The translations under genes and the position numbers were made by a program. This document shows, piece after piece, positions 55,333-64,000 of a DNA stretch of 64,000 nt. Numbering within the stretch: position 1 is the stretch's first letter; every line of letters starts with the position of its first letter. The DNA comes from Vibrio navarrensis (GTDB taxonomy: Bacteria; Pseudomonadota; Gammaproteobacteria; Enterobacterales; Vibrionaceae), in assembly GCF_015767675.1 (NCBI RefSeq), contig NZ_CP065218.1, positions 620,001 through 684,000 of the forward strand, given 5' to 3'. Under the pieces are notes generated by a model. It saw nothing but the letters and a program-made list of their open reading frames with translations, did not search any database and was not told where the DNA came from.

Positions 55333-56424
55333 TTAGCGCTTATCGTGAATCACTTCGTTGAGTAGGCGATCAATCACCGTGACCACTTGTTCACTGGACG
55401 ATTCCATTGCTTCCAGTTGGCTGACTAAACGGTTCATATCACGCTTGCCGCCCGCATCCAACGCGGCGCGGCCAGCGTCGTGTACACGCTGATGTGGCGT
55501 TTTCAAGCTGCCATAGCTGGCAAGGTGACTGTACTGCTTAGCACCTTGTCCTTCAAAGTACCAGCGCCCTAAACGGCATTCGCTGTGACTGTTCACCACA
55601 GTGTCGAATTTGCGGCGGTTAATGCTGTCGTAGACATTATTTTTCCACACTGCATGGTCAAGCTTCACAGTGTCAAGGAAGGCTCGGGTTGTCGCTACGC
55701 GGATCACCTCCTGCATTTGGCGGGATTTAACCACCACATCGCTGACCACAGCGCCGATTTGTTCTGACGAGCTGGCAACTTCCAACGAATAAGTCTGGTT
55801 TTTACCGATCGACTGTTTGATGTCTGAGGTTTGCACAATCACTTTGTTGACCAACTCTTCGATTTGCTCACTGGCCGTATGCGCTTTGCCCGCTAAAGCG
55901 CGCACTTCATCCGCTACCACGGCAAAACCGCGCCCGGCTTCACCAGCGCGTGCCGCTTCAATCGCAGCATTGAGCGCCAACAAGTTGGTTTGTGCAGAGA
56001 TCTCTTGAATCGCGTGGATAAGCTGTCCGATGGAGGATGCGGTGTTTTCCAACACTTGCGCCCCTTGCATATTGCTGTTGGCCTGTTCATTGATGCGTTT
56101 GGCACGACTTTCCAACCTTCCCAGCGCGGCGTGCGTTTGTTCGAACATCTCGTCCAATTCGACCAGCGACTCGCGCTCACGAATCAGCTCTTCGGCGCTA
56201 GAGGCAAGCCCGGTGCGAATCGCTTCAAGCATAGTGCCGCCTTGCAGTTGGCTTCTTACAAGAGCCGACTCAATAAAACGCGATTCTTTCAATTCTTGTA
56301 TTTCTCGCTCTTTTTGCTCAATTAAGGCAGAAAATTCGGCGATTTCGATGGCATGTTGTTGTTTGGCATTGTCCAACTCACTCTGTAATTGGCGTATTTC
56401 TGATTTGAGTTTTTGATTAAACAT
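55333..56424 (-). CDS. Soluble chemoreceptor with C-terminal CZB zinc-binding domain
   Basis: A 363-residue cytoplasmic methyl-accepting protein: N-terminal coiled coil, short signalling region with the hairpin motif [20 protein letters not shown], and a C-terminal CZB domain (about 255-330; [31 protein letters not shown]). CZB domains bind zinc and sense bleach or zinc; some regulate diguanylate cyclases. There are no transmembrane helices. I use the ATG at 56424, with AGGAAAG ahead; the upstream in-frame start at 56457 would be TTG. Confidence 0.88.
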   Translation of the reverse strand: MFNQKLKSEIRQLQSELDNAKQQHAIEIAEFSALIEQKEREIQELKESRFIESALVRSQLQGGTMLEAIRTGLASSAEELIRERESLVELDEMFEQTHAALGRLESRAKRINEQANSNMQGAQVLENTASSIGQLIHAIQEISAQTNLLALNAAIEAARAGEAGRGFAVVADEVRALAGKAHTASEQIEELVNKVIVQTSDIKQSIGKNQTYSLEVASSSEQIGAVVSDVVVKSRQMQEVIRVATTRAFLDTVKLDHAVWKNNVYDSINRRKFDTVVNSHSECRLGRWYFEGQGAKQYSHLASYGSLKTPHQRVHDAGRAALDAGGKRDMNRLVSQLEAMESSSEQVVTVIDRLLNEVIHDKR

Positions 56425-56867
56425 GACTGGCTTTCCTAGTCTCTTCTCACCCTGCAAAGCGGGAGGGCAAAATGGAGTTTCTTTTTAAATGTTATTCGCA
56501 TCACTTCAGGGCACATCACACTCGCCGTTGGGGCTCATACATTGCACGGGAGTGGCAGCAATCACTTTCCCTCACCTAAGCCGGTGTATTTTCTCACTAG
56601 TGCCACGGTTTTAATATGGGCGAACTCTGTGGCACGGCTTTTTTTCTGTGACTGCACTTGCGTTTATTGGTAAAACCAGTCAATTGACTAGCACACACCA
56701 CACCAAAAACGCAACAAGGTGCATATTAAATTACTGATAATATTACGAATACACTAAAGAGTATTAGCAGACTCTAAGAAGCACGCAAGCTGGTCAGAGA
56801 CGATTTTCGGAACATCGAGAAACGTTCAGGCAACCGCCTCCGTTGCCTGAACATAGATAGACGAGGG
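56425..56867. other. Intergenic region with an orphan + strand terminator
   Basis: 443 bases without a protein gene. The hairpin GTGCCAC (56600-56606) and GTGGCAC (56629-56635) is followed by GGCTTTTTTT, a terminator form on the + strand, yet the upstream gene runs the other way. A + strand small RNA ending near 56645 is possible. Confidence 0.4.
56600..56645 (+). terminator. Orphan + strand terminator hairpin
   Basis: GTGCCAC and GTGGCAC arms with a 22-base loop, followed by GGC and seven T residues. The loop is long, so the strength is uncertain. Confidence 0.5.
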
Positions 56868-59627
56868 TTAGGATTTAGGATTGAGTACACTGGTAAAGCG
56901 TTTGGCGTCTGGGCCAAAGGCGTGCTTAGCCAATCGGCGAATTTCTTGCAGAGTGATGCTGTGAGCGGTTTTGTCCACATCAAGCAACACATCTACTCCA
57001 TAGCCGCTGATTAGATAGCGGGTGTAGAACCAACAGCGCTGCTTGGGGTCCTTGTCAAGATCTTGCAGCGCCAAACTCAGTTGCTGCGCAGCGGTATCGA
57101 CGTCTTGCTGCGTAATGTCATTCGCCAATTGTGAAAGTACGGTGTTTAATTGAGCTTCCATTTTTTCCACATCTTGTGGCGCCAATTGCGATTCAAAATA
57201 CCAGTCAGAGACCGCTTCGTTGTCCAGTGCGATTGAAGTCACATTTGGGCTGTAATCTAAACTCGCCTCCTCACGTAGCTGTTTGAGCACGCGGCTGGTG
57301 CTGATGCGTTGTAGCATGTCTTCGGCAAACACCGCTTTACCCACCTTCACCTCACCCTGTGGATTCCACAGCCGCACAACGTACATGGATGACGCTTCTG
57401 CCCCTTCATTCAAAGATTGATAGACTTTGGAGTCTTGTCGATATTTTACGCTGAAGTCGATGGGTTCGGCGTCTTGCAACTGAATCGACGCCACATATTG
57501 ACGCAGCAAGGGCGTTAATTGCTCGCTGGTCAAATCGGCAACAACGACCATCTTAAATCCATGATTTTTATGAAATAACTCTTGGTGCACGGCATGAATT
57601 TGTTCTGAAGTGACCTCCTTAATATCCTCCGGCAACAATAGCTGGTGACGGCTTTGCGGTTGGTAGAAGTTACGATTGATGCTCATAATCCACTTACCGA
57701 CAGGCGAATCGACAAACGCGTCACGATTTTGCGCAAAGTTTTTCTTCGCCGCCTCAAGCTGTTTGGCTTCCACCTTGATCTCTGTTGTGGTGTTGTATAG
57801 AGCTTGCATCGCTACCGCTAAGTGCTTTTTCGCCGTGGTCACTTCAATGCCGTGGTGCGTCAAACCCAGATAGGGATAGAGGGCAACATCCTTGCTGCGC
57901 AAATAGCGATCAAGCTCCGGGCCTGAAAATTGTCCCAAGCCGCTTTGTATCGCCGCGGCTGTAGCCACTTCAAACGCAGCGAACAGCGAAGGATCCAAGG
58001 CTGCTTTACCACCTTGACTGGCAAAATTGAAGTAAGCGCGATCGCCTGCTTGTTTGTCTTGCTGGAACCAGACTTCCACCCCATTCGATAATTGAAAAAC
58101 TTTAAAACCGCCGGGGTGGTCAGCCACGCTTAAAATGCGCCCATCCTGCTTCGGCTCAAGCAAGCCATTACTTTTGACATCCATATTGAGCGGCTTGATG
58201 CCCGCTTGTTGGTAAGCCGCACTAACGGCCTTGGTTGCCCCTACCCACTGGGCAATCTTATCGCCTCTATCTAAGCCCATGATGAATGCGGGATCCGAGG
58301 ACAATAGATCGCGTAACTGCTGATTAGTTTGGCTTAAATCACGGCTGGCAACAAACTGACTCAAACTCTGCTGGTAGTCCGTTTTGGATTGATTGACGCT
58401 ATTTTGCTCAAGGGCAAAAACGCGCTGATCAGCCGAGTAGGCTGGATTGTGCTTCGACCAATCGCTCTCTAGATTGTCGAGTAAGCCATGATATTCAGCT
58501 AGCACCGTATCTAACTCTTGCTGTGTAACACCATGATCGCGTAGTGATGCGAGCGTGCTGGTGAACAACCGATTCATCTCATGACGCTGCTCGGGTGCAA
58601 AAAATATCCCGGCAAAAGAGACTCGGCTGTAGTTGATGATTTCATTACCGGCGTAGACGTTCAAAAAAGGCTCTGCCGAATCATTCAGCGTTGCATACAA
58701 GCGCTGCTGAATGAGCTTGGCGCTAATATCATCACTCCAGTTTTGCCACTGCTGTGCGCGGCTCTGCACGCTGGCGGCACCACGATCAATCACATAATGG
58801 ACACTTGGCGATTCTAAGGTATTGCTCAGTAGAACCCGATCTTCGACCACTAAGGGGATATTACGCTGTTTTGGCAAAGGCTCAGTGGTGCTTGACTGCC
58901 AGCTCGAAAAAGTCGCCTGAATCACTTCGCTCAGCTGTGCAGTATCGACATCGCCTGTAATAATCAAATCGGTATATTGTGGCTGATACCAGCGTTGATA
59001 GTAGTTTTGTAACGCCTTGGCACTGGCATTTTGGATGGATGCTTCAGAGCCCAGTACATCATGCTGATCGTAGGCCGTGTCATCAATCATGGCATTGTAT
59101 AGATTATAAAAAAACGCTTTATCTTCCGGGCGAGAGCGACGCCACTCGCCTAAAATCACCCCTTTCTCTTTTTCAACTTCATTGGGGTCAAACTCAAGGC
59201 CATCGCCAATGTCACGCATCCACGTTAACGCGTCTTTAAGCCGTTTATTGTCTGCCAGATCTAATTTATAGGTTGTTTGCTGGTAACTGGTAAAGGCGTT
59301 GATATCGGCGCCAAAACTGCCCCCAGCTTGCTCAAACAGCTCAATCACTTGATTACCCGCAAAATGTTGGCTGCCATTAAACGCCATGTGCTCAATAAAA
59401 TGCGCGTAACCTTGCTGCTGCGGCGTTTCTTGAAAAGAACCGCTATTGATCACCAAGCGCAGTGATACTTGCGAGTCGTCAGTAGGATAAAGGTGATATT
59501 TCATTCCATTCGGTAGTGTGGCCACCTGCCAGTTGCTGTCTGGCTGAAGTGGCAGTGACAACTCGGTCAGCGTGCATCCAGCCAGCAAAAGTGCAGGTAT
59601 AACGGGTATAAACAGCATACTTCTCAT
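56868..59627 (-). CDS. M16-family zinc metalloprotease, lipoprotein (PqqL/insulinase type)
   Basis: A 919-residue protein with a lipoprotein signal (lipobox LAGC near 14-17), so it is anchored in the envelope. The inverted zinc motif HxxEH is HFIEH, with the downstream Glu in EKEKGVI. The chain contains the usual two M16 halves; the second half lacks the zinc site, as expected. Related PqqL-type proteases degrade imported or periplasmic peptides. Monocistronic. Confidence 0.87.
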   Translation of the reverse strand: MRSMLFIPVIPALLLAGCTLTELSLPLQPDSNWQVATLPNGMKYHLYPTDDSQVSLRLVINSGSFQETPQQQGYAHFIEHMAFNGSQHFAGNQVIELFEQAGGSFGADINAFTSYQQTTYKLDLADNKRLKDALTWMRDIGDGLEFDPNEVEKEKGVILGEWRRSRPEDKAFFYNLYNAMIDDTAYDQHDVLGSEASIQNASAKALQNYYQRWYQPQYTDLIITGDVDTAQLSEVIQATFSSWQSSTTEPLPKQRNIPLVVEDRVLLSNTLESPSVHYVIDRGAASVQSRAQQWQNWSDDISAKLIQQRLYATLNDSAEPFLNVYAGNEIINYSRVSFAGIFFAPEQRHEMNRLFTSTLASLRDHGVTQQELDTVLAEYHGLLDNLESDWSKHNPAYSADQRVFALEQNSVNQSKTDYQQSLSQFVASRDLSQTNQQLRDLLSSDPAFIMGLDRGDKIAQWVGATKAVSAAYQQAGIKPLNMDVKSNGLLEPKQDGRILSVADHPGGFKVFQLSNGVEVWFQQDKQAGDRAYFNFASQGGKAALDPSLFAAFEVATAAAIQSGLGQFSGPELDRYLRSKDVALYPYLGLTHHGIEVTTAKKHLAVAMQALYNTTTEIKVEAKQLEAAKKNFAQNRDAFVDSPVGKWIMSINRNFYQPQSRHQLLLPEDIKEVTSEQIHAVHQELFHKNHGFKMVVVADLTSEQLTPLLRQYVASIQLQDAEPIDFSVKYRQDSKVYQSLNEGAEASSMYVVRLWNPQGEVKVGKAVFAEDMLQRISTSRVLKQLREEASLDYSPNVTSIALDNEAVSDWYFESQLAPQDVEKMEAQLNTVLSQLANDITQQDVDTAAQQLSLALQDLDKDPKQRCWFYTRYLISGYGVDVLLDVDKTAHSITLQEIRRLAKHAFGPDAKRFTSVLNPKS

Positions 59628-59807
59628 TAATCTAGCCCTTCGTTAAATTGCTCTGACTAATATATCGAACAGCAGATATGCATACCATTCAATACTCACA
59701 ACACCATGAAAGAGTTAGAAATCACTCGCAAACTGCTGTGTGAAACGAATCTGTCACGCTCTGATTATTAACGGCTAATCTTTAAGTAACGAAGAAGAAT
59801 AAAAGTG

Positions 59808-61640
59808 ATGCTGCCTATGTTGCCTATGCCTACTCTCCCTTTTCTGTCCAAGCTCGCCTTTCTCCTCACTTTGTTGCCTTTTGCCGTTTTTTCCGCCACT
59901 GAAACGGCGAGTACCCAGCAAAATGAGATCCACTACTTACCGATGAGCATTGGTCTTTTCGGCGGTTTGGCGATTTTTCTCTATGGCATGGAGAAAATGT
60001 CCGATGCGCTAAAACGCGTCGCGGGCAACAAGATGAAGCAGTGGCTTGCCAAACTGACCACTAACCGCTTAGCGGCGGTCGCAACCGGTACGGGCATTAC
60101 TGCGATCATTCAATCGTCGTCGGTGACCACAGTCCTGTTGGTGGGATTTATTTCAGCGGGGCTAATGACGCTGCCGCAAGCGATTGGCGTGATTATGGGC
60201 GCCAATATTGGTACCACAGTTACCGCACAAATCATCGCCTTTAAAGTGACCAAAGCGGCGCTCGCGATGGTAGCGATTGGCTTTACGATGTTCTTTGTCT
60301 CGAAAAAAGAGACCACCCAGCATTACGGTAACATGTTGTTTGGCTTAGGATTGATTTTCCTTGGCATGAATCTAATGAGCGAGGCGATGGAGCCGCTGCG
60401 CAGCTACCAGCCATTCATTCAGTTAATGGCACACATGCACAATTTCTTTCTGGCGATCTTAATTTCGGCCCTATTTACCGCACTGGTTCAGTCCTCTTCC
60501 GCCACCACAGGGATTGTGATTGTGCTCGCTGGCCAAGGTTTTATTCCGCTAGAAACCGGGATCGCACTAGCTATGGGCGCGAACATCGGCACCTGCATCA
60601 CCGCCATCTTCGCCGCGGTCGGAAAAAGCCGCGAAGCGATGCAAACCGCGGCCGTGCATGTGTTGTTCAATGTGCTGGGGGTGATGATTTGGTTACCACT
60701 GATTGGCTGGCTGGCACAAATGAGTATCGCACTTTCACCGACGCAACCGGGCCTAAGCGGGGTGGAAAAACTGGCCGCCGAACTGCCAAGGCAAATTGCC
60801 AACGCCAATACCCTGTTTAATGTGCTCAACACCGCAATCATGCTGCCTTTTGCGGGGGCGTTTGTCTGGCTGGTACGCAAAATTCTTCCTCCTCAATCGG
60901 GCGAGACAAAAACGCAATTGCAGACCAAATACATTGACGCAGCGTTTCTTCCCACCCCTGACATCGCGCTCGATCAAGCGAAACTGGAGATTGGCCGAGT
61001 CGGACGACGGGTCTGTAACATGCTCAACATGTTGCCTCCTCTCGCGCCAGGTTGTAAAAAGCGCCAAGAAGTGCTCGCGGTGAGAGACAAACTCAAAGAA
61101 ATTGAAGCGATTGAAGAGGAGGTCGATCAACTGCATGGCGCTATTCTTTCCTATCTTGGCCAACTGCGCAAAGAGCCACTTTCTGATCAACAAAGTGCGC
61201 GGCAGATCAAATTGATCAGCATTAGCCACCAGCTCGAAAGCGTCGCCGATATCGTCGTCAACTCGCTCTTGCCACTGGCCTATAAAGCACTTAACGATGA
61301 CATCAGCATCAGCCCAGAGATGCGCAAGACCTTAGACACAGTGCAAGAAAAAGTGAATCACACGTTACTGGATGCGGTTAACTCGGTGCGGCGCAGCGAC
61401 GCCGCCGAAGCGCAAGCAGTAATCAACGCCAAGCGTGAGCTCAATGCGTTGATTGATGCGGTGTTGGCCCATCAGGCGCAACGATTGGCGGTGCAAGATG
61501 GCAATCGCCTACGAGTTTTCCGCTATGAGATGGAGTGGGTGGAATCACTCAAACGCGTGTATACCTTAGCCAAACGGATGGCAAAGGTGCAACTGCGCAA
61601 CAGTGCCAGTGAAGAGGAGAGCCAATCGGTCGCCAGTTAG
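59808..61640 (+). CDS. Na+/phosphate cotransporter with C-terminal PhoU-like domain
   Basis: A 610-residue protein. The first part has a signal-like helix (about 12-30) and eight or so helices with the repeated Na/Pi motif: QSSSVTTVLLVGFISAGL and QSSSATTGIVIVLAGQG. A PhoU-like helical domain follows residue 370. It imports phosphate with sodium. I start at the ATG at 59808; a GTG at 59805 is directly upstream. Confidence 0.87.
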   Translation: MLPMLPMPTLPFLSKLAFLLTLLPFAVFSATETASTQQNEIHYLPMSIGLFGGLAIFLYGMEKMSDALKRVAGNKMKQWLAKLTTNRLAAVATGTGITAIIQSSSVTTVLLVGFISAGLMTLPQAIGVIMGANIGTTVTAQIIAFKVTKAALAMVAIGFTMFFVSKKETTQHYGNMLFGLGLIFLGMNLMSEAMEPLRSYQPFIQLMAHMHNFFLAILISALFTALVQSSSATTGIVIVLAGQGFIPLETGIALAMGANIGTCITAIFAAVGKSREAMQTAAVHVLFNVLGVMIWLPLIGWLAQMSIALSPTQPGLSGVEKLAAELPRQIANANTLFNVLNTAIMLPFAGAFVWLVRKILPPQSGETKTQLQTKYIDAAFLPTPDIALDQAKLEIGRVGRRVCNMLNMLPPLAPGCKKRQEVLAVRDKLKEIEAIEEEVDQLHGAILSYLGQLRKEPLSDQQSARQIKLISISHQLESVADIVVNSLLPLAYKALNDDISISPEMRKTLDTVQEKVNHTLLDAVNSVRRSDAAEAQAVINAKRELNALIDAVLAHQAQRLAVQDGNRLRVFRYEMEWVESLKRVYTLAKRMAKVQLRNSASEEESQSVAS

Positions 61641-61689
61641 CTATTGACTTTCCGACGAGCTCAACGAATCCTCACGCTCAAGCAAGCAA

Positions 61690-61715
61690 AAAGGAATGCC
61701 GTGGCATTCCTTTTC
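61690..61715. terminator. Bidirectional terminator between convergent genes
   Basis: AAAAGGAATG (61690-61699), loop CCGTGG, CATTCCTTTT (61706-61715). Serves the phosphate transporter (+) and the GST gene (-). Confidence 0.85.
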
Positions 61716-61747
61716 TGTGGCTACTTGCAAGTGGCGCTTAAGCCTGA

Positions 61748-62605
61748 TTAGCTGCGTTTGGCAAGTACTTGGTCGATGTCCGCGGCGCAGTGTCTTTCAG
61801 CCACCCTCTCCCACTCCTCGCCCCACGTGCGGTTGACAATACGCCCGCGTTGCACGGCGCTGCGCTGCTCGATCGCTTTTGCCCAGCGCACCACGTTTTG
61901 ATAGCTCGCCACATCCAAAAACTCCGCTGCGTTGTACACGGTGCCGAGCACCAAATTGCCATACCAAGGCCAGATGGCGATATCGGCAATGCTGTACTCA
62001 TCACCCGCAATGTAGGCATGTTTGGCTAACTGTTTATCCAACACATCCAGTTGGCGTTTGGCTTCCATGGTAAAACGGTTGATCGGGTACTCAAATTTTT
62101 CCGGCGCATAGGCGTAGAAATGGCCAAATCCGCCACCAAGATACGGCGCCGAGCCTTGTAACCAAAACAGCCAGTTCATCACTTCAGTGCGCGCAGCGAG
62201 ATCGCTTGGCAGGAAGTGGCCAAATTTTTCTGCGAGATAGAGCAAGATGTTGCCCGACTCAAACACATTGATCGACTGCTCTGCAGAGCGATCGACCAAT
62301 GCGGGGATCTTCGAATTGGGGTTGACCGCCACAAAACCAGAAGAGAACTGATCGCCATCGCCGATTTTGATCAGGTGCGCGTCATATTCCGCTTGTGAGA
62401 CGCCGAGCGCCAGTAACTCTTCGAGCAAAATGGTGACTTTTTGCCCATTGGGCGTGCCCATTGAATAGAGCTGCAACGGATGTTGCCCTACCGGAAGCTC
62501 TTGTTCAAAGCGCGCACCGGAATCAGGTCGGTTGATGCTCGCCCACTGACCGCCGTTGTCCGCATTCATGGTCCAAACTTTAGGTGGAATGTAGGTATCT
62601 GCCAT
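61748..62605 (-). CDS. yghU: YghU-type glutathione S-transferase (disulfide-bond oxidoreductase)
   Basis: A 285-residue Nu-class GST. The thioredoxin-like N-domain carries the family features (SMGTPNGQKVTILLEEL) and the GSH-binding VNPNSKIPAL and ESGNILLYLAEKFG. The C-domain is helical. These enzymes reduce organic peroxides or disulfides with two bound glutathiones. Single gene, with a terminator shared with the phosphate transporter. Confidence 0.88.
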   Translation of the reverse strand: MADTYIPPKVWTMNADNGGQWASINRPDSGARFEQELPVGQHPLQLYSMGTPNGQKVTILLEELLALGVSQAEYDAHLIKIGDGDQFSSGFVAVNPNSKIPALVDRSAEQSINVFESGNILLYLAEKFGHFLPSDLAARTEVMNWLFWLQGSAPYLGGGFGHFYAYAPEKFEYPINRFTMEAKRQLDVLDKQLAKHAYIAGDEYSIADIAIWPWYGNLVLGTVYNAAEFLDVASYQNVVRWAKAIEQRSAVQRGRIVNRTWGEEWERVAERHCAADIDQVLAKRS

Positions 62606-62722
62606 GATGTTTCCTTATGTTATTGGAGGGTGACTTAACCAATATCAGGGCAAGGGAGTAAAAACAAAAGCACTCAAGACAAAACATTGTCGTCTTATCT
62701 AGAACATTTGGTTATGTAAACG

Positions 62723-62748
62723 AAAAACCGGGCAGGAGTGCCTGCCCG
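62723..62748 (-). terminator. Terminator of the M4 protease gene
   Basis: CGGGCAGG (62729-62736), loop AGTG, CCTGCCCG (62741-62748); on the - strand followed by GTTTTTCG. Confidence 0.85.
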
Positions 62749-62774
62749 ATCTGATTTTAGGAAAAACAAACCAC

Positions 62775-64000
<1,226 letters not shown>

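Overview
The window looks like a stretch of a Vibrio chromosome, most likely Vibrio vulnificus and probably its second chromosome. I base this on the overall Vibrio-type gene content: a vibriolysin/VvpE-type M4 protease at the right edge, an NqrM protein, tryptophanase with its leader peptide, a FeS-type photolyase, and very many c-di-GMP and chemotaxis-like signalling genes. That identification is from memory of the families; I ran no searches. No rRNA, tRNA, intact insertion sequence or CRISPR array is visible.

Region 1 to 7.2 kb holds a membrane diguanylate cyclase, an AlkB-type dioxygenase, a frameshifted DUF3541-like secreted protein, a large Cache-GGDEF-EAL protein and a GntR/UTRA regulator. 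Region 7.4 to 13.8 kb is a six-gene + strand operon: REC-HDOD, stand-alone REC, a CheC-like phosphatase with both active sites intact, a PAS histidine kinase, REC-GGDEF(degenerate)-EAL, and REC with a degenerate HD-GYP. It reads as a branched phosphorelay that controls c-di-GMP, with its own phosphatase. Facing it (13.8 to 18.8 kb, - strand) are a HAMP histidine kinase next to a PhnD-like binding protein, then a GGDEF-EAL membrane protein next to a small SUOX-fold protein lacking cysteine: two sensor/output pairs.

Region 19.0 to 24.3 kb is a compact operon for uptake and dephosphorylation of an unknown phosphorylated compound (binding protein, alkaline-phosphatase-superfamily enzyme, two permeases, ATPase, HAD phosphatase). 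From 24.4 to 36.2 kb come housekeeping and stress genes: an FAD dehydrogenase, FdxA, an rRNA/tRNA methyltransferase, a siderophore-interacting protein with a Fur-like site, MscS, and an RND efflux pair. Two places (31.0 to 31.1 kb and 56.6 kb) have strong + strand terminators with no upstream gene, so small RNAs are possible.

From 36.5 to 49 kb: NUDIX, a deletion scar joining a PEBP gene to the tail of an AraC gene, a small MscS, a photolyase, SoxR divergent from an MFS pump with a near-perfect sox box between them, a divergent EF-G paralogue, a DUF134/NifX-like/NqrM operon, and several small envelope proteins. From 49 to 64 kb: thioesterase, LysR, a monooxygenase-nitroreductase pair, prolyl aminopeptidase, tnaA with a clear but short TnaC leader peptide, a soluble CZB chemoreceptor, an M16 lipoprotein protease, a Na/Pi cotransporter, a YghU-type GST, and the truncated M4 protease.

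No wholly new system is obvious. The best leads are the CheC-containing c-di-GMP phosphorelay, the binding-protein/kinase and SUOX/GGDEF-EAL pairs, the orphan phospho-compound uptake operon, the TnaC leader, and the orphan terminators.
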